From Owenia fusiformis (lineage: Eukaryota > Annelida > Polychaeta > Sabellida > Oweniidae), in assembly GCA_903813345.2 (NCBI GenBank), contig CAIIXF020000010.1:1913169-1977168 (forward strand): a DNA stretch of 64,000 nt. The letters run 5' to 3'. Below, one piece after another: positions 59,401 to 64,000 of this stretch. Under the pieces are notes generated by a model. It worked only from the letters and a program-made list of their open reading frames with translations, was not told where the DNA came from and searched no databases. The translations under genes and the position numbers were made by a program. Position 1 is the stretch's first letter. Each line of letters opens with the position of its first letter.

Positions 59401-59445
59401 ATTTAGTATGGTGTAAAAATATCTAAGAAGAAATGTGCGTAACAT
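17373..59445 (-). CDS. Lachesin/IgLON-like GPI-anchor-type Ig cell-adhesion protein, nine coding exons
   Basis: The nine exons join in frame with GT-AG introns into 434 codons plus stop. Exons: 59445-59304, 50843-50737, 47827-47623, 26496-26341, 22158-22030, 21774-21481, 21333-21307, 20086-19955, 17485-17373. Domains: signal peptide about 1-36; Ig1 about 55-151 (C74, W86, C134 in DEGEYKC); Ig2 about 153-246 (C177, W189, C227); Ig3 about 248-344 (C270, W282, C328 in WYSC); Gly/Ser/Thr/Pro stalk about 346-400; hydrophobic C-terminus 413-429. N-glycosylation sequons at N61, N178 and N216. Linkers VPASI before Ig2 and FAPEI before Ig3 are typical of lachesin. Family members are cell-surface adhesion proteins involved in neurite and epithelial-barrier development, so a role at neuronal or epithelial membranes is inferred. 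All introns are phase 1 except the second (phase 0). Odd points: an extra Cys (C221) in Ig2 and a polar QWIRT tail after the hydrophobic stretch. The alternative label neurotrimin/IgLON is the same broad family. Confidence 0.92.
18725..18850 (+). repeat. About 50-bp tandem repeat, 2.5 copies
   Basis: Unit: AAAAATCGTATTGAATCGTA continuing TTACATG, AAAAATCGTATT and CTCCCCGGGA. Two full copies and a third partial copy differ at a few positions. Within each unit ATCGTATT is itself repeated. A related motif set continues into the inverted repeat at 18944. Confidence 0.8.
18944..19090. repeat. Three-arm inverted repeat (GAATATGGGTTTTATTCC)
   Basis: Arm 1 (18944-18988) and arm 2 (19009-19052) are near-perfect reverse complements of about 43 bp with a 20-bp loop. 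Arm 3 (19054-19090) repeats part of arm 1 in the same orientation, so arm 2 could pair with either neighbour. GGGACAATATGATATTG-type motifs continue to about 19170. No TSD or coding sequence seen. Confidence 0.8.
19955..20086 (-). CDS. Lachesin-like gene, exon 8 (stalk)
   Basis: The acceptor CCACTTACAG and donor G|GTATGA bound 132 nt. It encodes a stalk beginning YQEPNDENRPTAPEI and continuing VLPP, five glycines, NSGKSSSTSK and TTTTTAYPE. The low-complexity Gly/Ser/Thr composition fits a flexible, probably O-glycosylated linker between Ig3 and the membrane. Phases 1-1. Confidence 0.88.
20087..21306 (-). other. Intron 7 of the lachesin-like gene
   Basis: A 1220-nt phase 1 GT-AG intron. It holds a TIR-bearing MITE at about 20325-20645 and no other recognisable feature. 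Confidence 0.8.
20325..20645. mobile_element. About 320-bp MITE with about 50-bp imperfect TIRs
   Basis: The left end GTCAAGGAGGATTGGATCCC and the right end, reverse-complemented as ATCCAAGGAGGATTGGCTCC, match well and continue similarly to CAACTCAATATT/CAACTGAATATT. The interior is AT-rich and non-coding. Exact ends and target duplication are unclear, so no superfamily is assigned. Confidence 0.6.
21307..21333 (-). CDS. Lachesin-like gene, exon 7 (27-nt microexon)
   Basis: The acceptor CTGCTCCTAG and donor ATG|GTGAGC flank only 27 nt. With the neighbouring bases it encodes ELEVQTTRN plus one base, joining KLY of Ig3 to the stalk. Phases 1-1 on both sides make it removable without a frameshift, so it may be alternatively spliced. 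A clean acceptor tract and frame agreement support it. Confidence 0.78.
21334..21480 (-). other. Intron 6 of the lachesin-like gene
   Basis: Short (147-nt) phase 1 GT-AG intron between the Ig3 exon and the microexon. Confidence 0.8.
21481..21774 (-). CDS. Lachesin-like gene, exon 6 (Ig domain 3)
   Basis: One exon encodes the whole third Ig domain (residues 247-344), starting FAPEIHLP and ending AKDMKLY. C270 in TVILCKI, W282 in NFWELNG and C328 in DFGWYSCIAANQFG give the disulfide and core Trp. Phase 1-1 boundaries make it a symmetrical domain exon. Acceptor CATTTGACAG, donor G|GTAAGA. Confidence 0.94.
22030..22158 (-). CDS. Lachesin-like gene, exon 5 (second half of Ig domain 2)
   Basis: Encodes residues 204-246, starting KIGLTGEMLIITNAS and including RYCEDTYECVADNGV. 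C227 closes the Ig2 disulfide. Where Ig domains usually have DxGxYxC, this one reads CEDTYEC, placing an additional Cys (C221; codon at 22106-22108) six residues before C227. N216 is in an NAS sequon. Acceptor GCATTTCAG, donor T|GTAAGT. Confidence 0.93.
23015..23173. mobile_element. Small pogo/Tigger-like MITE (159 bp)
   Basis: TACAGTAAAAC at 23015-23025 and GTTTTACTGTA at 23163-23173 are exact inverted 11-mers bounded by TA. The interior has GTGGAACACCTCTCAACTTG, the same theme as the copy at 1762. Non-coding. Confidence 0.7.
24225..24415. promoter_or_regulatory. Possible intronic enhancer with RFX X-box
   Basis: GTTGCTATGGCAAC at 24305-24318 is close to a perfect RFX X-box palindrome. The surrounding 190 bp is visibly richer in G+C than the rest of the intron and contains GACAATAGG, a Sox-like site. 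RFX factors drive ciliary and neuronal genes in animals. Regulatory function is inference from motif and composition only. Confidence 0.35.
26341..26496 (-). CDS. Lachesin-like gene, exon 4 (first half of Ig domain 2)
   Basis: Encodes residues 152-203: the inter-domain linker VPASIIDEQ, the first Ig2 Cys (C177 in VVLVCNVTG, which is also an NVT sequon) and core Trp W189 in DVTWYRK. Acceptor TGTTTTGCAG, donor A|GTAAGT. Phase 1-1. The open frame running past the donor into the intron is read-through. Confidence 0.94.
26890..27050 (-). repeat. Dispersed repeat family, copy 2 (inverted)
   Basis: Reads as the reverse complement of the family at 57913: GGTGGGGGTGTCTC, TTTTTCACTTTAGAACATG, GGGTTTGTTTTCCCTAT and CCTTTTGGCATTTGTGC in order. 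Quite diverged. Confidence 0.6.
35355..35540 (-). CDS. Candidate signal-peptide ORF or first exon, nested in intron 3
   Basis: A 61-codon frame (52 if the second candidate Met, before GNLDLIW, is used). The peptide has a good secretion signal (GNLDLIWTALFGLLLCQVG) followed by a basic, Cys-containing segment (CNKVRHFRKRQKLFPTNGG, then CDGCPSRSKQ). The end overlaps a donor-like GAA|GTAAGC, so it could be exon 1 of a secreted protein whose later exons I could not find. It also overlaps AATAAA, so a mini-gene is possible. No family recognised; chance is not excluded in 21 kb of intron. Confidence 0.25.
   Translation of the reverse strand: MEMKMRYIMGNLDLIWTALFGLLLCQVGTCNKVRHFRKRQKLFPTNGGITRCDGCPSRSKQ
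37130..37328. mobile_element. pogo/Tigger-like MITE (199 bp)
   Basis: TACAGTTAAACCTGTCTAAT at the left and an inverted match (TATACAGGTTGGTTTAACTGTA) at the right, with TA flanks. GTGTTCACATT/AGGTGTTCAGATT motifs fill the interior. Non-coding. Confidence 0.75.
37421..37596. mobile_element. pogo/Tigger-like MITE, second copy nearby
   Basis: Left end TACAGAAAAACCTGGCTTAG with GTGAACACC; right end TTCACTATATACAGGTTTTA and CT. The ends are diverged inverted repeats of the same family, about 90 bp from the preceding copy in the same orientation. Confidence 0.65.
38577..39407. mobile_element. 831-bp DNA element with about 120-bp TIRs
   Basis: The left arm (38577 to about 38700) and right arm (about 39300 to 39407) are inverted copies sharing ACAACCTGGTTTAAC/ACAACCAGGTTTAAC, ACGTCGTAGACTGGGCCA/ATGTCGTAGATCTGGGCCA and GGTGGATTTACT, then CGGAAAAAA. 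The interior includes a 76-codon minus-strand frame (38974-38744) with plausible helical content (QPRLLDILRDHEQIAEEFFF) that I cannot assign. No transposase motif is seen and the TSD is unclear. Confidence 0.75.
40311..40572 (-). repeat. Dispersed repeat family, copy 3 (inverted, near full length)
   Basis: The reverse complement starts ATGCCAAAGGGAAAGGACC and runs through CCCAAAACCATGGCGTAAC, ATGAAAAGAAATAATGTCTA and GACCAGAACACCAAGGGACA to AATAGTTGTAGATACAGTAC. This is the same order as the copy at 57913-58230, lacking an internal part of about 40-50 bp. It lies head to head with copy 4. Confidence 0.75.
40581..40772 (+). repeat. Dispersed repeat family, copy 4 (forward)
   Basis: Begins TATATAAGCACTAGTACCAA and ends around AAGAACCAATATCACAAT. 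Only about 8 bp separate it from the inverted copy 3, so the two form a large imperfect palindrome. It lacks the downstream third present in copy 5. Confidence 0.8.
45828..46018 (-). pseudogene. Transposase C-terminal fragment (mariner/Tc1), left half
   Basis: The frame starts SAPSHRSNATLEFLEIRN, where SAPSHRS corresponds to the conserved region right after the second catalytic Asp in IS630/Tc1/mariner transposases. It continues SSPEKWFTGSP and WEHLEQLVFKYTQPTRDVEELK, followed by TAA. Two stop codons directly precede the NSAPSH segment. It cannot encode an active enzyme. Confidence 0.75.
46375..46500 (+). pseudogene. Transposase C-terminus (mariner/Tc1), right half
   Basis: Forty-one codons ending in TGA, starting GTSAEIHQLYQWLSRFKREI and including EVGSGG near the end. 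This is the terminal helix region of the same transposase. The corresponding inverted copy in the left arm (around 45800-45700, minus) is still recognisable as INQWLPRLKRIIQSEDGSGG. Upstream sequence on the plus strand has HLEQLVYGDP out of frame. Confidence 0.7.
47623..47827 (-). CDS. Lachesin-like gene, exon 3 (second half of Ig domain 1)
   Basis: Encodes residues 84-151: core Trp W86 in VVWMDED, then TFDQGTITDDTRF, DWNLKLSRVVHSDEGEYKCQ with C134 and the canonical DxGxYxC motif, and the G strand EKIVKLRVI. Starts in phase 0 after TTTTTTTCAAG and ends in phase 1 at G|GTAAGA. Confidence 0.95.
47828..50736 (-). other. Intron 2 of the lachesin-like gene
   Basis: A 2909-nt intron, the only phase 0 intron of the gene, splitting Ig1 between the first Cys and the Trp. 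No repeat with ends and no other exon recognised. Confidence 0.8.
50737..50843 (-). CDS. Lachesin-like gene, exon 2 (first half of Ig domain 1)
   Basis: The acceptor TTATTTTTCAG precedes 107 nt encoding (I)YTLDPNFDTPITNVTVKAG and DDAILPCSIDFLGKYK. C74 is the first Ig1 Cys and N61 an NVT sequon. The donor AAG|GTATGC leaves phase 0, and the next exon continues directly with VVWMDED. This exon is too short for simple ORF scanning but is required for a complete Ig1. Confidence 0.92.
51562..51693. promoter_or_regulatory. Cluster of nuclear-receptor-type half-sites within inverted repeats
   Basis: AGGTCA occurs at 51571-51576 and 51584-51589 (7-bp spacing). GACCTTGACCTTT at 51610-51622 gives two overlapping half-sites on the other strand (AAAGGTCAAGGTC). 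CATACAG/CTGTATG flank an AGCATGCT palindrome, and AGACCCTTCAT (51623) is inverted at about 51683-51693. Such half-sites are bound by nuclear receptors; function here is inference, and a degraded hairpin element is the alternative. Confidence 0.3.
53618..53644. repeat. Perfect 12-bp stem, 3-bp loop hairpin
   Basis: GACTTACATAAT, CTA, ATTATGTAAGTC: a perfect inverted repeat in intron 1. No adjacent gene or repeat explains it. Confidence 0.75.
55298..55317. repeat. 20-bp perfect palindrome GTGACGAGATATCTCGTCAC
   Basis: The sequence equals its own reverse complement over all 20 bases. CTCGTCACTC occurs again just upstream (55265-55274), so the half-site is repeated locally. Confidence 0.85.
57224..57410. 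mobile_element. hAT-like MITE (CAGGCCCGTAGCCAG ends), 187 bp
   Basis: The left end CAGGCCCGTAGCCAG and right end CTGGCTACGGGCCTG are perfect 15-bp inverted repeats. The flanks ACAACAAC and ACAACCAT match at six of eight positions, a plausible hAT-type 8-bp duplication. The interior has a C run of about 20 and repeated GTGAACCCCCC. The family is shared with the diverged copy at 16378-16530. Non-coding. Confidence 0.85.
57853..58329. mobile_element. pogo/Tigger-like MITE carrying a nested dispersed repeat
   Basis: The left end TAGTAAAACATGTCTGAATG and right end GTGTTCACTATACTTAGGTT with TTACTGTA belong to the same family as the other pogo-like copies. The interior is interrupted by the dispersed repeat at 57913-58230, so that family inserted after this MITE. 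Confidence 0.7.
57913..58230 (+). repeat. Dispersed repeat family, copy 5 (reference full-length copy)
   Basis: The longest copy, about 318 bp: ATATATAAGCACTAGTGCC at the start, then CAAAGGGAAAGGACC, CAAGAAAAAGCAAACTC, CCCCATATAGCCCAAAACC, ATGATCTAACGTGAAAAG, CCCCCCACCATTCAAGAACC, GACCAGAAGACCAAGGGACA, and finally AATAGTTGTAGATACAAGTA. The first bases include the palindrome GCACTAGTGC. There are no TIRs. Nested in a pogo-like MITE. Confidence 0.8.
59304..59445 (-). CDS. Lachesin-like gene, exon 1 (start codon and signal peptide)
   Basis: The ATG at 59445 opens 47 codons: a 20-residue N-terminal stretch, the hydrophobic core LWITLLISLMTLDTLCFG (19-36), a likely cleavage region, then acidic YEYQNYDDE. 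The donor A|GTAAGTA is strong and leaves phase 1, which completes an Ile codon with exon 2. The long region before the hydrophobic core is slightly unusual; the internal Met (position 28) would cut the core, so the first ATG is preferred. Confidence 0.85.
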
Positions 59446-60999
59446 ATTTCAAGTTCAAATTGAGCTTTTGCTGTATATTCTCCTGATTTACAGTTTAATT
59501 GGGCAATTCCACTCACAGGTTAATGCATTCTAATATAACATATTTAGATCCGATCTTTATTTAATTTCCTGTTTGGTGTTGTGGAAATGTGTTTTTCCAA
59601 ATCCTCAATTTGGCCTTAGAGAGACAGTTAGCCGAACACATCACCAATATTTTCGTGCTTCATTAGTTCAACTACTTTCATTGGAACATAAAAATGCAAT
59701 TTTGACACATGGCTTAAATCTGCTGAATTAAGCAGCTTAACATTGAAATTCAAGCTAAAAAACCAACATCCAGTTTTGATGTAGTAAAACAAGGTGAATG
59801 TTGTATTATTTGATAGTGTTCCTGTTATCTGTATCTGGTATATGTTATCTCCTATTGGTTTGCATTGTACGCTTGTAGTTATTGGTTCATTTGTGTCCAC
59901 TTTAACAGTGTGTATGTCATATCAGTTTGTAATAATGATGTTCTTTCCTTGTAGTACCCTTTAGTTTCCACTGACTGATTAGACTACTCCAAATTGGTTA
60001 AGATCTCATCGGTGGTCCATAGGAATCGTATCAATTGATGCAAACACCATATGATTCATTTCTAATCCTGAGCTGAGGTGCATTCCAAAAACACCCAGAA
60101 GGTATAATTTAATGAAAACTGTAGACCTAGGGGCATCTGTTGTCTTCAATTATATGAGAAATGCAATTCATTTAGCATTGATCTCCACAATTGGGGAATG
60201 TTTGAAACAATTAACACTACCATTGTTGTAGCTTGGGGAAGTAATCTCTCGAAGGGAGAGGAATTAGTGCACGCTGAACTTTTTTCAAATTGCTTCATGG
60301 TGTCCCACTGATATTAATTCCATGTATATATATAAGGTTGTACATTGAGATCTAAAAATTAATTAACGATAAAGTATTATCAATACGCTATATTAAATTG
60401 TTCATTACATATTATGTCACTGATTTCCTTAAAGCTAGAAAACATTTTGATTCCCGATTGGGGTATCAGAGAGTAGGTGATTATGAGGATGTATTTTCTC
60501 CAAATCTGGATGTTTTCATTTTTGCACACTAGTTTTAGTTACTGCTTTTCTAAAAAAAATAATAGATGTATTTCTGTTATAATTGCTAATAATTGTATGC
60601 ATAATCCAAGCAAAATGTTAAGTAAAAGTAATACTTTTAATTTTCATATCATATCAATGACATTTTCAAAGGACCATCCAATGGAACTTTTTTGCTGAAA
60701 TCAAGCTATTTTCTATTAATAATTTCAAAAATCATAGCCCTAGATAAAATCTCATCCTCGTCGTTCACAATTGGTCTTGTCCTCGGCAAATAATTAGTCC
60801 TAAGATATGAAAAATTGTTAAAACTCTCTGTTAAATCAGTTCGTTACTATTAATCATGGAACAGTCCATCTTTCCTTTATCTATGAAGCTTGATTACATG
60901 GTCTTAAAATCACTTAATTCTTGCTTACAGATCCAAATACCATAAGAGTGATTTGCTTTAATGTTTTCAGCTAGCTGATGTTTATAAGTTTGCAATATT
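59446..60999. other. Upstream region of the lachesin-like gene
   Basis: Should contain the 5' UTR and promoter (minus-strand gene), but I see no confident core promoter element or further 5' exon. A 90-codon minus-strand ORF lies at 59900-59628. From 59901 on, nothing else was recognised. Confidence 0.4.
59628..59900 (-). CDS. Unassigned 90-codon ORF just upstream of the lachesin-like gene
   Basis: Begins MDTNEPITTSVQCKPIGDN and contains IYQIQITGTLSNNTTF, TGCWFFSLNFNVKLLN and a helical end (MKVVELMKHENIGDVFG). Alternating hydrophobic residues suggest beta strands, and the amino-acid mix is less AT-driven than in neighbouring frames. It has no signal peptide and no recognised domain. It ends about 180 nt before the adhesion-gene start codon on the same strand, so it could be a separate small gene, an exon remnant or chance. 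Confidence 0.25.
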   Translation of the reverse strand: MDTNEPITTSVQCKPIGDNIYQIQITGTLSNNTTFTLFYYIKTGCWFFSLNFNVKLLNSADLSHVSKLHFYVPMKVVELMKHENIGDVFG

Positions 61000-61639
61000 A
61001 CTTATCCCACTGTATGTCCGCTTGTCTAGGCGATAACTCAAATACCGATTGACAGATTTTGTTAAAATTTTATAGGCTTATGCCTTATGGGGGTAGAACC
61101 TCTGCTGGAGAAGGAATTTTCAATATGGCTGTTTAATTCAAAATGGCCACCTTTTTTCGTAAAAAAACTCAAAACTCAAATACTAGTTGATGGATTTGGT
61201 TCAAATTTTATATGCTGATGACAAAGGAGGTACACTGAAGAAGAGATTTTAAGAATGGCTGCTAAATATCAAAATAGTGGCCATTTCTCATAAAAAAAGT
61301 AATCTTTGATAACTCAAGTATCGGTGAACGGATTTGGATCAAAATTTTATATGATGATGCCTAGAGACACAGTTCCTCTGTTTGAAAAATAATTTTCAAG
61401 ATGGCAGCTGAATTTTAAACGACGGGACATTGTCTTCTAGGGGGGATGGTGTAATGACCTTCGATAGCAAGTCGCTACTACAGTCTCAGCTGTAGTGGCT
61501 GGCCATTTGACTCTTATATGTTGATGCCAAGGGACAGACAAGCTCTGCTCAAGAAGGAATTTTCAAGATAGCCACTAATGATCAAAAATATGTTTTGTTC
61601 AGTGGGACTTGCCACTCCGTGGAATTGCTGTTTTTCTAG
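61000..61639 (+). mobile_element. Helitron-like non-autonomous element with about 138-bp internal repeats
   Basis: Units starting GATAACTCAAATACCGATTG at about 61032, 61169 and 61309 repeat every 138 bp or so, each containing a TTGGTTCAAATTTTATATGC-like segment, TTTTCAAGATGGC and a GGCCA..TTTTTCGTAAAAAA segment. A fourth unit is interrupted by about 90 bp of other sequence. The 3' end has a small hairpin (CCACTCCGTGG, 61612-61622) then GAATTGCTGTTTTTCTAG at 61639, followed by T. Hairpin plus CTAG|T fits a Helitron 3' terminus. The 5' end is not sharply defined. Confidence 0.6.
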
Positions 61640-62995
61640 TTAATCTTTTTTCAAGCATTGCTGCAAAATGTTGCCGCTTTTATTGAAAGAACCTCCATGT
61701 GTGAACCAACTACACATGGTTCTATTTTCTTTAAAGTATAAATAAGTGTTTTCAACCAAATCAAGTCAAGCCAAATTCGAATGGTCTTATTTAGTAATAT
61801 TTTGCTTCATTATTTCCTGACAAATACCAGTTACTGTCCTTTTAGCTTTTCATAGTCTAACCCATGTACACTTCCATGGCTATTTCAAATCATCTTCGTA
61901 TTTATTGACTTATCTTTGATCATCATTTGAACGATATCGCTTGAGGAGATTCCATAACATGGTATTAGTTGAAAATGGATATTAAATTGATGTTCTGCGT
62001 GAAGTTTTCCCAAAGGAACTTCATCAAGAACTTGTAACTATGAAATAAACTGCTACGGCAGAAACTTGTTATGAGCCCCCAAAGGGTGCGAGTGTTAATC
62101 AGGTATTCAAGACGGAGCTTGTGATGCTGTTATATGCATACAGCAGCCTCATGTCACTTTGAATTTCAACTCGCCAACTCCCATATCGAATTAGCCCCAT
62201 ATCTGCTAAATGTAAAGCGTGGTTAATTCAGTTATTTCAGCAAGGTTGAAACTTAGCAAAAATGATTGGTAGACAAAGTCTGAAAATATTTTTGAAGTGA
62301 CCCCACTGAGAGCAGGAACTGTTATTTAGATTTATAGATAGATAGATTAGACCTACCATGCCGTGAATAATATTGATTTGGGCTGCATGTTTTTGTCTAA
62401 ATGAAACTGATCCATGGTTATTCAAGACACTATAGATTGATTTATATTTTAGTATGATTTACGTCAAGTGATACTGTTTCTCTTAGTGTGCTCTTAAGTA
62501 GCAATTTCAACAGTTTTATGATGTTAATTATTTAATATTTATCTGAACATATCGTTATAGTAGGTTCTGATGACAAATTACTGTTAAAGAAAATTGTCAA
62601 TGCAAAAAGCTCTAGGTGATTTCATACAAATATTTATATATATAAAAGTCATATCATTGTCTTTATCACGATGGAAAAAGCCTAGTAATTCAATTGACTC
62701 AAATAGGCTGATAAGAGTCTACACGATATCTTAGGTCTTAATTGTCATTTATACCCTCTAGGGAGGAAAATTACCTACATCTTGAGTAAAGCAATCTAAA
62801 AATCAATACAGTTTTTAAAGAAGCTTAAGAATACTCCCCCACAATGGCTGAAGAATAGAGTTTGGGAAAGGCCATTGGTTTAGCACTGTGGAATGCATAT
62901 TTTAAGAGGTTCTTATAAATTTGTCTTACATGCTTAGGCTCTCCACGATGAACGGATGATGACGTTATGAAAAAGCCATTGATATAGAATATTTA
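61640..62995. other. Non-coding stretch between two Helitron-like copies
   Basis: AT-rich, no exon-like sequence or repeat ends recognised. Confidence 0.4.
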
Positions 62996-63118
62996 TTTGA
63001 GTGGTTTAAGTGGGAGGAGGGGTTTTCTTTTCTCATTTGAGCATGGTTTGGGATAGTTGGGGTTTGTTTTCCATATGAACAATTTTTGATCTTCTCCCTT
63101 GTGCACTTGTGCATATAT
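62996..63118 (-). repeat. Dispersed repeat family, copy 6 (inverted, truncated)
   Basis: Contains GGGAGGAGGGGTTTTCTTTT, GAGCATGGTTTGGGATAG, TTGGGGTTTGTTTTCCATAT and TTGTGCACTTGTGCATATAT, the reverse complement of the head region of copy 5 in shortened form. Confidence 0.55.
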
Positions 63119-63330
63119 ATTCATAATATAATAAAATTGTATCACTGTTCATGAGTTATAAGAAACAAAGGCACAGGAATGGAATATGTTCCCCTTTGCA
63201 TTTGTTAAAACAAATAAAGAACAGGAGTCTGCATTTAGACTTAAAATATGACATCTTAGTTTAGTAGCACTGTAAACATTGGTCTGACATGAACATTGTA
63301 GAAATATAACAATGTACACTTTAGATTAAA

Positions 63331-64000
63331 CTAGAAAAACAGCAACTCCATGGAGTAGCAAATCCCAACGAACAAAACATGTTTTGATAAATACCAGCCA
63401 TATAAAATTTGAGCCAAAGCCATCCACAGGTATTTGAGTATCAGATATTATGTTTTTATGAAACATGGTTGCCATTATGAAATTCAGCTGTCATCTTTAG
63501 ATTTCTTCATTAGCGGAGTTCCTTTGTCCCAAGTTAGTTATCAAGCATCAGTTATCAAGCATTACATGTTTAATGAAAAATGGCAGAGATTTCGATAAAT
63601 AGCAGCCACCTTGAAAATTTCTTCTCAAGCAGAGCTCCTTTATCTTTAGGCATCAATAGGTATATAGAGTTTGAAGTTAATCCGTCTACCGTCCACTAAC
63701 TTTTTTATGAAACATGGCAGCCATTTTGAAATTCAGCTGACGCCTTTGAATTTTTTTCTGAAGCAGATCTCCTTTTTCCCTAAAGACCAGCATATGGAAC
63801 CGAATCCATCCACTGGTATTTGAGTTATCAATGATTACGTTTTTACGAAAAATGGCAGCCGTTTTGATATTCAGTGGCCATCTTGAAAATGTCTTAAGCA
63901 GAAATTCTTTGTCTCTAGGCATCAGCATATAGAATATAAACCAGATCCGTCAATTGGTATTCGAGTTACCAAAGGTTAATTTCTTTTACGAAAAATTTCC
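63331..64000 (-). mobile_element. Helitron-like element, inverted second copy, running off the window
   Basis: Read on the minus strand the 3' end is ACTCCATGGAGT (palindrome, 63345-63356), TGCTGTTTTTCTAG ending at 63331, followed by T, matching the end at 61639. Upstream on that strand, AACATGGCAGCCATTTTGAA-type units recur about every 135-139 bp (63578, 63713, 63852), with one partial duplicate near 63535. The element continues beyond 64000. The 80-codon ORF at 63928-63686 is a translation of these repeats. Confidence 0.6.

Noticed and set aside
63686-63928. 80-codon minus-strand ORF with a repeating KMAA-type motif.
   Set aside because: It is a translation of the internal 138-bp units of the Helitron-like element, not a gene.

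Overview
This window looks like a piece of an invertebrate animal nuclear genome. It is AT-rich by eye, with spliced genes (GT-AG introns up to about 21 kb), one single-exon class A GPCR, and many DNA-transposon relics, MITEs and minisatellites. A lachesin/IgLON-type adhesion gene and a lophotrochozoan-style peptide GPCR suggest a spiralian such as a mollusc. The lineage is inference, because nothing in the window fixes the species.

The main gene is on the minus strand from 59445 to 17373. I could assemble nine coding exons whose splice sites and phases all agree. They give a 434-residue GPI-anchor-type cell-surface protein: signal peptide, three Ig domains, a Gly/Ser/Thr-rich stalk and a hydrophobic C-terminus. 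It covers about 42 kb of the window, nearly all intron. One exon is only 27 nt.

The second confident gene is an intronless rhodopsin-like GPCR at 12835..11864 on the minus strand. Weaker coding candidates are a signal-peptide-bearing ORF inside the 21-kb intron (35540..35355), a 90-codon ORF just upstream of the adhesion gene (59900..59628), an exon-like segment carried by a transposon (7738..7918), and possible terminal exons on the plus strand (10143..10244).

Layout: 1-10 kb is mostly repeats (a palindrome trio, a pogo-like MITE filled with tandem repeats, a TGAG-rich minisatellite, a 1.24-kb TIR transposon, and a 687-bp foldback hairpin next to another pogo-like MITE). 10-17 kb holds the GPCR and a mariner relic. 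17-59 kb is the adhesion gene; its introns carry MITEs, an 831-bp TIR element, a head-to-head repeat pair and a mariner derivative built from two inverted 3' halves. 60-64 kb carries two Helitron-like copies with internal tandem repeats of about 138 bp in opposite orientation.

No retrovirus, LTR element or Polinton was recognised. No rRNA, tRNA or CRISPR array was recognised. No obviously new multi-gene system is present. The most unusual items are the inverted-half mariner, the TIR element with exon-like cargo, the foldback hairpin, the head-to-head repeat pair and possible regulatory sites in the adhesion-gene introns.
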